A stretch of DNA of 64,000 bases from an uncultured Litoreibacter sp. (GTDB lineage Bacteria > Pseudomonadota > Alphaproteobacteria > Rhodobacterales > Rhodobacteraceae). Every line of letters starts with the position of its first letter. Position 1 is the first letter of the stretch. Location of the stretch: assembly GCA_947493265.1 (NCBI GenBank), contig CANLQL010000001.1:620001-684000 (forward strand). The letters are read 5' to 3'. Position numbers and translations under genes: made by a program. Positions 1 through 8,075 of this stretch are shown here, piece after piece. The notes below the pieces were generated by a model, which did not search any database, was not told the DNA's origin, and saw only the letters and a program-made list of their open reading frames with translations.

Positions 1-171
1 AATAACGCAGAACACCTCATTTTCAGCAATTTTGCCCTTGGGCGCGTCGATATTTTTATGGCGCAGGACGTTGTGAACCGGGATGGGCCTTGGTAGAGAC
101 TGGTCAACGCTCGGCCCTATTCCAGGGCGGAAAGTGACTTTGTGAGCCTGCCTCTGCTGAAAGGAAATTTC
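1..171. other. Leader region upstream of phaA
   Basis: No gene can be assigned. On the plus strand frame 1 is open from base 1 to a TAG at 94-96 and could be the last 31 codons of a gene entering from the left, but the peptide resembles nothing I recognise. The remainder is probably the promoter and leader of phaA, with an AAGGA-type ribosome site at about 161-166. Confidence 0.4.
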
Positions 172-1347
172 ATGACAAATGTTGTAATCGCCTCCGCTGC
201 CCGAACCGCCGTCGGTAGCTTTCTTGGGTCCTTTGCGAACACGCCCGCCCATGATCTGGGCGCAACTGTTCTGGACGCTGTTGTGTCCCGCGCCGGGATC
301 GACAAGGGCGAAGTCTCTGAAACGATCTTGGGACAAGTTCTGACAGCCGGCCAAGGCCAAAACCCGGCCCGCCAAGCGCATATTAATGCAGGCCTCCCGC
401 AAGAAAGCGCTGCTTGGGGCATCAATCAGGTTTGTGGATCTGGTCTGCGGGCCGTTGCGCTGGGCGCGCAGCATATCCAGCTTGGCGATGCCGATATCGT
501 CGCAGCAGGCGGTCAGGAAAATATGAGCATGTCACCCCATGTCGCCAACCTGCGTGGCGGTCAAAAAATGGGCGATATGAAGTATATCGACAGCATGATC
601 CGGGACGGTCTTTGGGACGCATTCAACGGCTACCACATGGGGCAAACCGCCGAAAACGTCGCCGAAAAATGGCAGATCAGCCGCGAGATGCAGGATGAAT
701 TTGCGGTTGGATCGCAAAACAAGGCAGAAGCTGCCCAGAAAGCCGGCAAGTTTGCTGACGAGATTGCACCGTTCACTGTGAAAACCCGCAAGGGCGACAT
801 CGTGGTCGATCAGGACGAGTATATTCGTCATGGCGCGACGATGGAGGCGATGCAGAAGCTGCGCCCTGCCTTCACCAAAGACGGATCGGTGACTGCGGCA
901 AACGCATCTGGTCTGAACGATGGCGCGGCCGCGACCTTGCTGATGAGCACTGCCAACGCCGAAAAACGCGGTATTGAGCCAATGGCGCGCATTGCATCCT
1001 ATGCGACAGCAGGTCTGGACCCGTCGATCATGGGTGTCGGCCCGATTTACGCGTCCCGCAAAGCACTGGAAAAGGCTGGCTGGAAGGCCGAGGATCTGGA
1101 CCTTGTGGAAGCCAACGAAGCCTTTGCTGCCCAAGCCTGCGCGGTGAACAAAGACATGGGTTGGGACCCATCGATCGTGAACGTCAATGGCGGTGCAATC
1201 GCGATTGGCCACCCAATCGGTGCCTCAGGGTGCCGTGTTTTGAACACTCTGCTCTTTGAAATGGTACGCCGGGACGCGAAAAAAGGCCTCGCAACGCTTT
1301 GCATCGGCGGCGGTATGGGCGTTGCCCTCTGCGTCGAGCGCGACTAA
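172..1347 (+). CDS. phaA: Acetyl-CoA C-acetyltransferase (beta-ketothiolase)
   Basis: Condenses two acetyl-CoA to acetoacetyl-CoA in the cytoplasm, the first step towards polyhydroxybutyrate and an entry to the ethylmalonyl-CoA pathway. The 391-residue length is normal for biosynthetic thiolases. The nucleophilic cysteine is Cys88 in NQVCGSG, the histidine lies in GHPIGASG, and the second cysteine in CIGGGMG near the C-terminus. The ATG at 172 is preferred over an in-frame GTG at 142 because AAAGGAAA sits about 6 bases before it and the protein then begins like other thiolases. phaB follows 87 bases downstream on the same strand, the classical PHB pair. A degradative role is possible, but the neighbour argues for PHB synthesis. 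Confidence 0.93.
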   Translation: MTNVVIASAARTAVGSFLGSFANTPAHDLGATVLDAVVSRAGIDKGEVSETILGQVLTAGQGQNPARQAHINAGLPQESAAWGINQVCGSGLRAVALGAQHIQLGDADIVAAGGQENMSMSPHVANLRGGQKMGDMKYIDSMIRDGLWDAFNGYHMGQTAENVAEKWQISREMQDEFAVGSQNKAEAAQKAGKFADEIAPFTVKTRKGDIVVDQDEYIRHGATMEAMQKLRPAFTKDGSVTAANASGLNDGAAATLLMSTANAEKRGIEPMARIASYATAGLDPSIMGVGPIYASRKALEKAGWKAEDLDLVEANEAFAAQACAVNKDMGWDPSIVNVNGGAIAIGHPIGASGCRVLNTLLFEMVRRDAKKGLATLCIGGGMGVALCVERD

Positions 1348-1359
1348 GCCATGAAATAG

Positions 1360-1384
1360 GGTTGCGCATTAAAATTGCGCAACC
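1360..1384 (+). promoter_or_regulatory. Inverted repeat between phaA and phaB
   Basis: A perfect 9-bp inverted repeat, GGTTGCGCA (1360-1368) and TGCGCAACC (1376-1384), has a 7-base AT loop. It lies in the phaA-phaB gap and is followed by a short T run at 1392-1396. It may be an intercistronic RNA hairpin or partial terminator. The TTGCGCA half-sites could also be a protein operator, since PHB regulators of the PhaR type bind TGC/GCA dyads; that alternative is inference. Confidence 0.5.
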
Positions 1385-1434
1385 TATAAAATTTTTGACA
1401 TAAAATTACTTTCCAGATTCAGGAGGAATCATCC

Positions 1435-2160
1435 ATGTCCAGAGTTGCTCTCGTCACCGGCGGATCACGCGGTATCGGCGCTGCTATTTCAAAAGCCTTG
1501 CAAGCCGACGGTCACGCTGTCGCAGCGACCTATGCGGGAAACGATGAAAAAGCCGCTGCATTCACCGCGGAAACCGGGATCAAAACCTACAAATGGGACG
1601 TCGCGGATTACGCAGCGTGCGCAGAGGGCATCGCGCAGGTCGAAGGCGACCTTGGCCCGATCGATATTCTGGTGAACAACGCAGGCATCACGCGCGACGC
1701 GCCATTCCACAAAATGAGCCCTGAGCAGTGGAAAGAGGTGATGGACACCAACCTTTCCGGTGTTTTCAACATGACCCATCCTGTCTGGCCCGGAATGCGC
1801 GAGCGTAAGTTTGGTCGTGTCATCACGATCTCTTCAATCAACGGTCAAAAAGGCCAATTCGCGCAGGCAAACTATGCCGCTGCGAAAGCGGGTGACATTG
1901 GGTTCACCAAAGCGCTGGCGCAAGAAGGCGCGCGGGCTGGCATCACTGTGAACGTGATCGCGCCGGGCTATATCAATACTGAAATGATGAGCACGATCCC
2001 TGAAAAAGTCATGAACGAAGTGATCTTGCCGCAAATCCCGGTGGGCCGTCTAGGCGAGGCGTCGGAGATTGCACGTTGTGCAGCTTTCCTTGCCTCAGAT
2101 GACGCGGGTTTCATCACTGGCAGCACAATCTCTGCCAATGGTGGTCAGTATCTGGCCTAA
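1435..2160 (+). CDS. phaB: Acetoacetyl-CoA reductase, NADPH-dependent
   Basis: Reduces acetoacetyl-CoA to (R)-3-hydroxybutyryl-CoA for PHB synthesis. This is a classical short-chain dehydrogenase of 241 residues. The N-terminal TGGSRGIG motif is the Rossmann glycine motif, NNAG follows near residue 81, and the catalytic Ser-Tyr-Lys appear as ISSINGQKGQ and NYAAAKA. Sequence around ITRD and GQFAQANY matches PhaB/PhbB rather than FabG. An excellent AGGAGGAA site at 1421 fixes the start. It is very likely co-transcribed with phaA and ends at a strong terminator. phaC synthase is not in this window. Confidence 0.92.
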   Translation: MSRVALVTGGSRGIGAAISKALQADGHAVAATYAGNDEKAAAFTAETGIKTYKWDVADYAACAEGIAQVEGDLGPIDILVNNAGITRDAPFHKMSPEQWKEVMDTNLSGVFNMTHPVWPGMRERKFGRVITISSINGQKGQFAQANYAAAKAGDIGFTKALAQEGARAGITVNVIAPGYINTEMMSTIPEKVMNEVILPQIPVGRLGEASEIARCAAFLASDDAGFITGSTISANGGQYLA

Positions 2161-2183
2161 CCAGACCAGTCACAAAAACACGA

Positions 2184-2215
2184 GGGTCGGCCCATTTCGG
2201 ACCGGCCCTTTTTTG
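2184..2215 (+). terminator. Rho-independent terminator after phaB
   Basis: GGGTCGG (2184-2190) pairs with CCGGCCC (2202-2208) with one G-U pair. Six T residues follow directly (2209-2214). It lies 24 bases after the phaB stop, so it should end the phaAB transcript. Confidence 0.8.
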
Positions 2216-2266
2216 TTGCAAAGCGCTGGGGTAAGTCAGGCTGGGGTAACTGAGGGTTGGGATTGA

Positions 2267-3136
2267 ATGTCACGTAACCGCGCAACGTTGATTGGATTTG
2301 GAGCAGTATTGCTTTGGGCGGTTCTGGCGTTGTTTACGGTCGGCTCAGCGCCGGTGCCACCGTTTCAGCTAACAGCGATGTGTTTTGCGATTGGCGGTGT
2401 GTTGGGTCTGATCGTTGCATTCAAAACCAACAATCCGGCGAAGCTTCTGCGGGAAACGCCGTTGATGGTTTGGGTCTTGGGTGTTGGCGGGCTCTTTGGG
2501 TATCACGCGCTTTACTTCTCAGCGCTTCGCCTTGCACCCGCCGCAGAGGCGGGCTTGATCGCCTATCTGTGGCCGCTGCTGATCGTTTTGTTTTCAGGAC
2601 TTCTACCGGGTGAAAAGCTTGGCAAAGGCCATGTCATCGGGGCGCTGATCGCGTTTGCAGGGGCGGCGTTGATCATCTTGCAAGGTGCAAGTGGGTTTGA
2701 TGCAGGCGCGCTGCCTGGCTATGGGTTGGCGTTTTTATGTGCGCTGACCTGGTCCGGATATTCGGTCCTGTCACGCCGGGCAGCAGCGGTACCGACGGAA
2801 ACCGTGGCTCTGTTCTGCCTTTGCGTTGCTGTCCTGTCAGGGATTGCCCATGTCATCTTCGAACAGACGATTTGGCCGGAAACGATGTTGCAATGGCTTT
2901 CGGTTGCAGGGCTTGGCGCTGGGCCCGTCGGCCTTGCATTTTATTTGTGGGATGTCGGTGTAAAGCGCGGCGACATTCAGATGCTTGGTGTCGCATCCTA
3001 TGCCGCCCCGCTGCTGTCGACACTCGTCTTGATCGGTGCCGGATACGCTGTTGCGTCATTTTCGCTGGTTGTGGCCGCTTGTCTGATCGCAGCCGGAGCT
3101 GCTATCGCGGCCTATTCTAGCTCGCGAGCCTCGTAA
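2267..3136 (+). CDS. DMT-superfamily transporter (EamA, YddG-like)
   Basis: An inner-membrane protein of 289 residues with about ten hydrophobic helices, built as two EamA repeats (roughly residues 5-135 and 150-285). The family exports metabolites; the N-terminal RATLIG...LLW pattern is closest to the YddG aromatic amino-acid exporter group, but the substrate cannot be read from sequence. The charged GVKRGD loop in the second half is typical of EamA proteins. Its last 20 bases overlap the convergent ydcH gene. It stands alone after the phaB terminator. Confidence 0.85.
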   Translation: MSRNRATLIGFGAVLLWAVLALFTVGSAPVPPFQLTAMCFAIGGVLGLIVAFKTNNPAKLLRETPLMVWVLGVGGLFGYHALYFSALRLAPAAEAGLIAYLWPLLIVLFSGLLPGEKLGKGHVIGALIAFAGAALIILQGASGFDAGALPGYGLAFLCALTWSGYSVLSRRAAAVPTETVALFCLCVAVLSGIAHVIFEQTIWPETMLQWLSVAGLGAGPVGLAFYLWDVGVKRGDIQMLGVASYAAPLLSTLVLIGAGYAVASFSLVVAACLIAAGAAIAAYSSSRAS

Positions 3137-3281
3137 TTTCCTCTTTGAGGCGAAGCTTCTGTTTCTTCAGTTCCACAATCGACAAATCATCGGTAGCTGG
3201 GTTTCGCTGTGCAAGCTCGACCTGTTCCGACAAGGCAGCATGCTTTCGTTTCAGCTCCGTAAGATGCGAACTGATAGACAT
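3117..3281 (-). CDS. YdcH family protein (DUF465)
   Basis: A 54-residue, highly charged, helical protein. The central stretch rich in Lys, Glu and Leu predicts a coiled coil, as in the small YdcH/SlyX-like DUF465 proteins of unknown function. The start at 3281 is chosen over an upstream in-frame ATG because AGGAGG lies about 6 bases before it. Its stop end overlaps the DMT transporter gene by 20 bases on the opposite strand. Confidence 0.82.
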   Translation of the reverse strand: MSISSHLTELKRKHAALSEQVELAQRNPATDDLSIVELKKQKLRLKEEITRLAS

Positions 3282-3376
3282 TGGCGTTCCTCCTGTAATG
3301 TATCGATGTGATGACAGTGCAGCATAAATTTGCCGCTCTGTCATCAAATTCGAACATTTCAGCCGTTAAGACTTCG

Positions 3377-4126
3377 TTAAAATAGGAGGGGTTTTGCGTG
3401 CCGCAGAATGCCTTCAGCGGTCTCAGTATAGTCATTTTGATCTGCCAGATGCGCCGCACCTTCATGCAAAATCAAAGCGTTGCAGAGGCGCAAAGGTGTC
3501 TTGCTGGTCTTGCGCGCACGCAAAATAAAGCGGTTTGCGTCCCGACCGGGGCGCGGGGTTAATGGCTTAATTTCTATGCAACCAACGCGTGATCCCAGAC
3601 CCGCCAGCACAGCTTGAAGCGCTTCCGTGCGATGAATCACTGTCAAATGCCCCTTCGGTTGGAGCCTCTTGAGGCCCTGATCCAGCCAGATCGCCAGATC
3701 GGTTTCTGCGCGCATGGCCGTGTCCCGACCGGGATCCGTGCTTGGAGTGCCGGGACCAAAATAGGGCGGGTTCATGATCACATGATCAAAGCTGCGCGCG
3801 CCAAGATCCTTTGGCATATGCGCCAGATCAGCGGCGATGACCTCAAGCTCCAAATTGTTTTCTTTTGCGTTCTGAGCGGCAAGATCAGCATAGTCTGACT
3901 GAAGCTCTATTCCGGTTGCTTTGACCTCCACCCGCTGCGCCAAACAGAGGGAGGCAACGCCAGCCCCACACCCCAGTTCCAGAACCGTGTCGCCGGTTTT
4001 CGCAGGGCAAGCGGCGGCTAGCAAAACAGGGTCGGTCGCGGCGCGGTAGCCGGCTTTCGGTTGCCAAAGCTGCAATGCACCGCCCAGAAACGCGTCTTGC
4101 GTCAGATCGTCATTGTGGAAGGGCAT
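3377..4126 (-). CDS. tRNA1(Val) adenine-N6 methyltransferase-like (TrmN6/YfiC)
   Basis: A 249-residue class I SAM-dependent methyltransferase. The SAM-binding loop is VLELGCGAGVASL near residue 50, and the NPPYFGPG motif near residue 120 is the N6-adenine methylase signature (NPPY) also used by TrmN6, which modifies A37 of tRNA1(Val). The N-terminus LTQDAFLGG...LWQPKAGYR is typical of TrmN6 relatives. The start codon overlaps the stop of the upstream DUF2007 gene by one base, so the two are translationally coupled. The exact RNA target is inferred from family only. Confidence 0.8.
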   Translation of the reverse strand: MPFHNDDLTQDAFLGGALQLWQPKAGYRAATDPVLLAAACPAKTGDTVLELGCGAGVASLCLAQRVEVKATGIELQSDYADLAAQNAKENNLELEVIAADLAHMPKDLGARSFDHVIMNPPYFGPGTPSTDPGRDTAMRAETDLAIWLDQGLKRLQPKGHLTVIHRTEALQAVLAGLGSRVGCIEIKPLTPRPGRDANRFILRARKTSKTPLRLCNALILHEGAAHLADQNDYTETAEGILRHAKPLLF

Positions 4127-4347
4127 TAGGATGCGTCGGTGGTGACGATATCGTTGTCCCGCATGATCGCGCGGGCCAGGAACATGTCCTTTTCGACCAC
4201 CATAAGCCGACGCGGCAATACGCCCACTGATCCTTCAAGAACGCTCATATGGACGTCCATTTCAAACACGCCTATACCTTCGCCCTGAAGCAAGGCGGAT
4301 GCAAAGGCGATGACCGTTGGGTCGTTGCTACGCAGAAGTTCTTTCAT
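4126..4347 (-). CDS. DUF2007 domain protein (putative signal-transducing protein)
   Basis: A 73-residue protein beginning MKELLRSNDP and containing the short ferredoxin-like DUF2007 fold (residues 1-70), annotated in databases only as putative signal transducing. The start is placed at the ATG at 4347 because family members begin there; an upstream ATG at 4416 would extend it into the ispB start. It is divergent from ispB, sharing a 67-base promoter region, and is coupled to the TrmN6-like gene. Confidence 0.78.
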   Translation of the reverse strand: MKELLRSNDPTVIAFASALLQGEGIGVFEMDVHMSVLEGSVGVLPRRLMVVEKDMFLARAIMRDNDIVTTDAS

Positions 4348-4414
4348 GCGCAGAGATAACGGCAGTCCAGCGGGAATGTCGAGAGAAGAGGCACACAAGT
4401 TGAACAGCCACGAC

Positions 4415-5404
4415 ATGGCAACGCTAAAACCCCATGACGCCCTTCAAGCGGCGTTGAAAGACGATCTGGATGCAGTTGGTGTCCTCATTCGGGAACGAAT
4501 GGCGTCTGAGCACGCCCCCCGCATCCCGGAAGTGACAGCGCATCTGGTGGAAGCTGGCGGCAAGCGGGTGCGCCCGATGATGACGTTGGCTGCGGCCCGA
4601 ATTTGTGGCTACGGTGGCCCGTATCACGTGCATCTGGCGGCCACTGTTGAGTTCATTCATACGGCGACATTGCTGCATGATGATGTTGTTGATGAAAGCC
4701 AGCAGCGGCGCGGAAAACCTGCCGCCAACTTACTTTGGGACAACAAATCCAGTGTATTAGTAGGGGATTACCTGTTTGCCCGCTCCTTCCAGTTGATGAC
4801 GGAAACCGGGCGTCTGGATGTTCTGCGCGTCTTGTCTGATGCGGCGGCCACGATTGCCGAGGGCGAGGTGCTGCAGCTTAGCGCGGCGCAGGATTTGGCA
4901 ACGACAGAAGACATCTATTTGAAAATTGTCCGTGGCAAAACCGCTGCGTTATTTTCAGCGGCCACGGAAGTTGGTGGCATGATCGCGGATGCCGATCCGG
5001 ATGTGGTTGCGGCCTTGCATGAATATGGTGACGCGCTGGGGATCAGCTTTCAGATCGCGGATGATATTCTGGACTATGGTGGTGCGGGCGATCAGATCGG
5101 CAAGAATATCGGTGACGACTTCCGCGAGCGGAAGTTGACCCTGCCGTTGATCAAGGCCGTCGCCGCGGCAAGCGATGCGGAATTGGCATTCTGGTCCCGC
5201 GTGATCGAAAAAGGTGACCAACGTGACGGCGATCTTGATCATGCGTTGGAACTTCTGGCGGCGCATAGCGCGCTTGATCTGGCGCGCCGGGATGCGCTGG
5301 GGTGGTCCGCGAAAGCCAAGACGGCTTTGGATCGGATTCCTGATCACCCAATGCGCGAAATGCTGCGTGGGCTGGCTGACTACGTGGTCGCGCGCTTGAA
5401 CTGA
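4415..5404 (+). CDS. ispB: All-trans polyprenyl diphosphate synthase (quinone side chain)
   Basis: Elongates farnesyl diphosphate with isopentenyl diphosphate to the long isoprenoid tail of ubiquinone; in this group the product is usually the C50 decaprenyl chain. The 329-residue protein has the first aspartate-rich motif DDVVD at residues 89-93 and the second as DDILD in QIADDILDYGG. The ATG at 4415 gives the usual family length. It overlaps ispE by 25 bases tail to tail, placing two isoprenoid genes together. Chain length cannot be determined from sequence by eye. Confidence 0.9.
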   Translation: MATLKPHDALQAALKDDLDAVGVLIRERMASEHAPRIPEVTAHLVEAGGKRVRPMMTLAAARICGYGGPYHVHLAATVEFIHTATLLHDDVVDESQQRRGKPAANLLWDNKSSVLVGDYLFARSFQLMTETGRLDVLRVLSDAAATIAEGEVLQLSAAQDLATTEDIYLKIVRGKTAALFSAATEVGGMIADADPDVVAALHEYGDALGISFQIADDILDYGGAGDQIGKNIGDDFRERKLTLPLIKAVAAASDAELAFWSRVIEKGDQRDGDLDHALELLAAHSALDLARRDALGWSAKAKTALDRIPDHPMREMLRGLADYVVARLN

Positions 5405-6276
5405 CCCTTCGGCAAGATCGCGTCAAACGGGGTTTGCATCGCGCCGCGGCTGCACCACCAGCTGGGATGATCTATTCGCAATTTGTCGATGGCTGCGACG
5501 GCTTGGTCTTGCGTTGCGAACAGGCCGAAACATGTCGCCCCGGATCCTGACATCCGCGCAAAGGCGCAATCGGGAAGCGCTTCCAAAGCGTCTAGAACCT
5601 TGCCGATGTCAGGGACCTCAGCGATTGCCGGTGCTTGCAGATCGTTACGCCCCGCGGCAATGAACGACACCAAATCGTCGAACTTTGACAGATCCGGCAG
5701 TTCTTCCGGCATAGGGTCGTTTTCCTTGCGTTGCAGCGTTTTGAAAATGGCGGGCGTTGGTGTGGAAATACGCGGATTGACCAGAACCATCTTCCCATTG
5801 CCCGGAAAGCTCGTCAGGGGATTGAGTTTTTCGCCAATACCGCGCATCCGCAGCGGCATGGAAATCGCGCAAGCTGGCACATCCGCACCAATAGCCAGCA
5901 GGTTGTCGAGGAAGGCTTGATCGGGAACCAACTCGTCATCGCGCATAATCGGAGCGGTGCGCATCGTGGCCCCCGCATTGGCCGAGCCTCCCCCGATCCC
6001 ACCGGCAACCGGCAGGTCCTTGTAAAGATCAACCTGTAGCGTCTGGTCAGGCATGGTCAAATCGGCCGTTTTCAAAACCAGATTTGTGCGATCTGTTGGT
6101 ACGGAATGCCCCATGCCATGCACCGTGAGAGTTGTCTGATCGGCAGGCTGGAAGGTCAGTTTGTCCCCGATTTCAGGAAAGCAAACGAGCGAATCTAGCA
6201 AGTGATAGCCATCGTCCCGTTGGCCTGTCACATGCAGTGTCAAATTGACCTTCGCGGGCGAGAATACCGTGATCAC
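5380..6276 (-). CDS. ispE: 4-diphosphocytidyl-2-C-methyl-D-erythritol kinase
   Basis: Phosphorylates CDP-methylerythritol in the non-mevalonate (MEP) pathway. The 298-residue protein is a GHMP kinase: SPAKVNLTLHV at the N-terminus, the ATP loop PVAGGIGGGSANAGA near residue 90, and a C-terminal RMSGSGATCFGLF glycine motif. A GTG at 6276 is chosen as the start because the protein then begins VITVFSPAK as in homologues; it lies 7 bases after the stop of the upstream TPR gene, so both are probably one transcript. Its 3' end overlaps ispB by 25 bases. Confidence 0.9.
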   Translation of the reverse strand: MITVFSPAKVNLTLHVTGQRDDGYHLLDSLVCFPEIGDKLTFQPADQTTLTVHGMGHSVPTDRTNLVLKTADLTMPDQTLQVDLYKDLPVAGGIGGGSANAGATMRTAPIMRDDELVPDQAFLDNLLAIGADVPACAISMPLRMRGIGEKLNPLTSFPGNGKMVLVNPRISTPTPAIFKTLQRKENDPMPEELPDLSKFDDLVSFIAAGRNDLQAPAIAEVPDIGKVLDALEALPDCAFARMSGSGATCFGLFATQDQAVAAIDKLRIDHPSWWCSRGAMQTPFDAILPKGQFKRATT

Positions 6277-6283
6277 GGGGTGA

Positions 6284-7975
6284 TTATTCCTTGGCGGTCT
6301 CGGTCGTGCCGAGGGCGGCCTCCTTCGCCAGGACCTCTTCCAGACCGACCTGCAGTTTCTTGCGAATTCGTTCGGCCTCTGCCTCTTCCGGATCAAAGGA
6401 CAGGGCGCGTTTCCACTGAAACTCCGCCTCGCGGTAGCGACCGACCATGTAGTACACGTCGCCCAGATGATCATTCACAATTGGGTCGACTGGCAAAAGA
6501 GAAACTGCCTTCTCCATCGGCTCGACGGCGTCCTCAAACCGGCCTAACCGGTAATAGACCCAGCCAAGGCTGTCTGCGATATAGCCGCTATTGGGACGTT
6601 CTGCGACGGCGGTTTCGATCATGCCCAAGGCTTCATCAAGCTTGATCTGCTGTTCAACCAAAGCGTAGCCCAGATAGTTCAGCACATCAGGTTGGTCAGG
6701 CGACAACTCAAGCGCTTTGCGGAAGTCTTCTTCCATGCTTGTCATGTTTTTCTGCCGCTCGTGAACGATGCCGCGGGCATAGAATATCGGCCAGGCGCTG
6801 CGGTCGATCGTGGCGCGTTGTTCGATGGATCTTGTGTAAGCCGCCACCGCTTCATCATCGCGGCGAACCCGGCTGAGCATGTCGCCATGCGCCGCGTGTA
6901 CCATCGCGATATCGCCGTGACTTTTGCTAAGCGCGGTCAGAACCTCGACGGCGGCCTCTTCATGGTCATCGGCAAAAAGTGCATCGGCCCGGCCCATCTC
7001 GGCGAGAAAGAAGGATGGGTGATCCAGCGGAACTTTTGAATAGGCTTCGGTCGCAAGATCGTATTGCTTGATCTCTTCAAGCAATTCTGCGGTCAAAAGA
7101 AGTGTTGCCACGTGGCCAGGGGCTAGATGCTGGGCCATGCGGGCATAGATCAGAACGGTTTCGACAGCGGCGCGGCCATTTACGATCAACGCCATGTTAT
7201 ACAGAACTTCAGCAGCGCCGTCCTGCGGGGACGTGATGAAATCAAACGCGATGTCTTCCCCGGAATTGATCCGGTCTTGCAGATCAAGAAGTTCTGCGCT
7301 GAACCGCTGATCAAGCGAGGCCTGAATGAGCGCCAGGGCATCATCGCGCCGTTCAAGCTGGATTAAAACCTGCGCGTGGGTCTCGATGCCGCGCGGGCTG
7401 ACGGTCAGCGGGCCGTATTTCGTTCCTGACAGGATCGCGTCCGCCGCTTCGAAATCGCCAACCAAGGATAGGGCCAAGGCTTCGTGGTAGTAGGCAAAAC
7501 TGGCGAAGTCTTCGGTTGCCGCAACTTCTGCAAAGGCCGCAAGCGCATCCGACATTTTGCCTTGCCCGAATATTGCCCAGCCTTTCAGCAACCCATCAAG
7601 AAGTTGGGCAAGACTGTCTTCTATCGGGCGCAGATTAGCGACGCGGTCATAGTCTTCATCCTTGAGCGCGGTCGTGTTGAGCACCAGATCCGTGACCTGG
7701 TTGGACATCTCGGCCGCTTCAAGACGTTTGGCAACCCGTTCAGCCGCGTCAATATCACCACGTCCGATATAAGCCATGATGGCCTCGGCCTGAAGGCTCA
7801 GATTTTGCGGCCCGGACGCGATGGCTTTGTTGTAGTAGCGCGCGGCGACGTCATAGTCCGACTGCATCGCAGCTTGGCGCGCAGCCAGATAGGACCCGGC
7901 ATCCTGTGCAAATGTGGGCAAGGACATCGCGGCGCATACCGCAAGTAACGTCGCGAGTTTGGTCTTCTGAGCCAT
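6284..7975 (-). CDS. Exported TPR-repeat protein
   Basis: A 563-residue protein with an N-terminal signal peptide (hydrophobic core about residues 7-20, likely cleavage after TFA) and tetratricopeptide repeats over most of its length, clearest from about residue 390 to 530 (for example the repeats around YFARGIVH, LNYLGYAL, ADSLGWVYYRLG and NDHLGDVYYMVG). TPR arrays bind proteins, so a periplasmic or outer-membrane-associated scaffold is likely, but the partner is unknown. It precedes ispE by 7 bases on the same strand, an arrangement that I believe is common in Rhodobacterales. Confidence 0.82.
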   Translation of the reverse strand: MAQKTKLATLLAVCAAMSLPTFAQDAGSYLAARQAAMQSDYDVAARYYNKAIASGPQNLSLQAEAIMAYIGRGDIDAAERVAKRLEAAEMSNQVTDLVLNTTALKDEDYDRVANLRPIEDSLAQLLDGLLKGWAIFGQGKMSDALAAFAEVAATEDFASFAYYHEALALSLVGDFEAADAILSGTKYGPLTVSPRGIETHAQVLIQLERRDDALALIQASLDQRFSAELLDLQDRINSGEDIAFDFITSPQDGAAEVLYNMALIVNGRAAVETVLIYARMAQHLAPGHVATLLLTAELLEEIKQYDLATEAYSKVPLDHPSFFLAEMGRADALFADDHEEAAVEVLTALSKSHGDIAMVHAAHGDMLSRVRRDDEAVAAYTRSIEQRATIDRSAWPIFYARGIVHERQKNMTSMEEDFRKALELSPDQPDVLNYLGYALVEQQIKLDEALGMIETAVAERPNSGYIADSLGWVYYRLGRFEDAVEPMEKAVSLLPVDPIVNDHLGDVYYMVGRYREAEFQWKRALSFDPEEAEAERIRKKLQVGLEEVLAKEAALGTTETAKE

Positions 7976-8075
7976 GATACTTGCCTATGCCTTACCTGAG
8001 CCTTCGAGTTTGGTTCCGCCATATCTAGGGCGCGCTGGGTCCCATGTCCATGCGCAGGCCGATCACAACCGGTCA

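Noticed and set aside
142-171. GTG at 142 as the phaA start
   Set aside because: It would add ten residues not seen in thiolases, while the ATG at 172 has a well-placed ribosome site.
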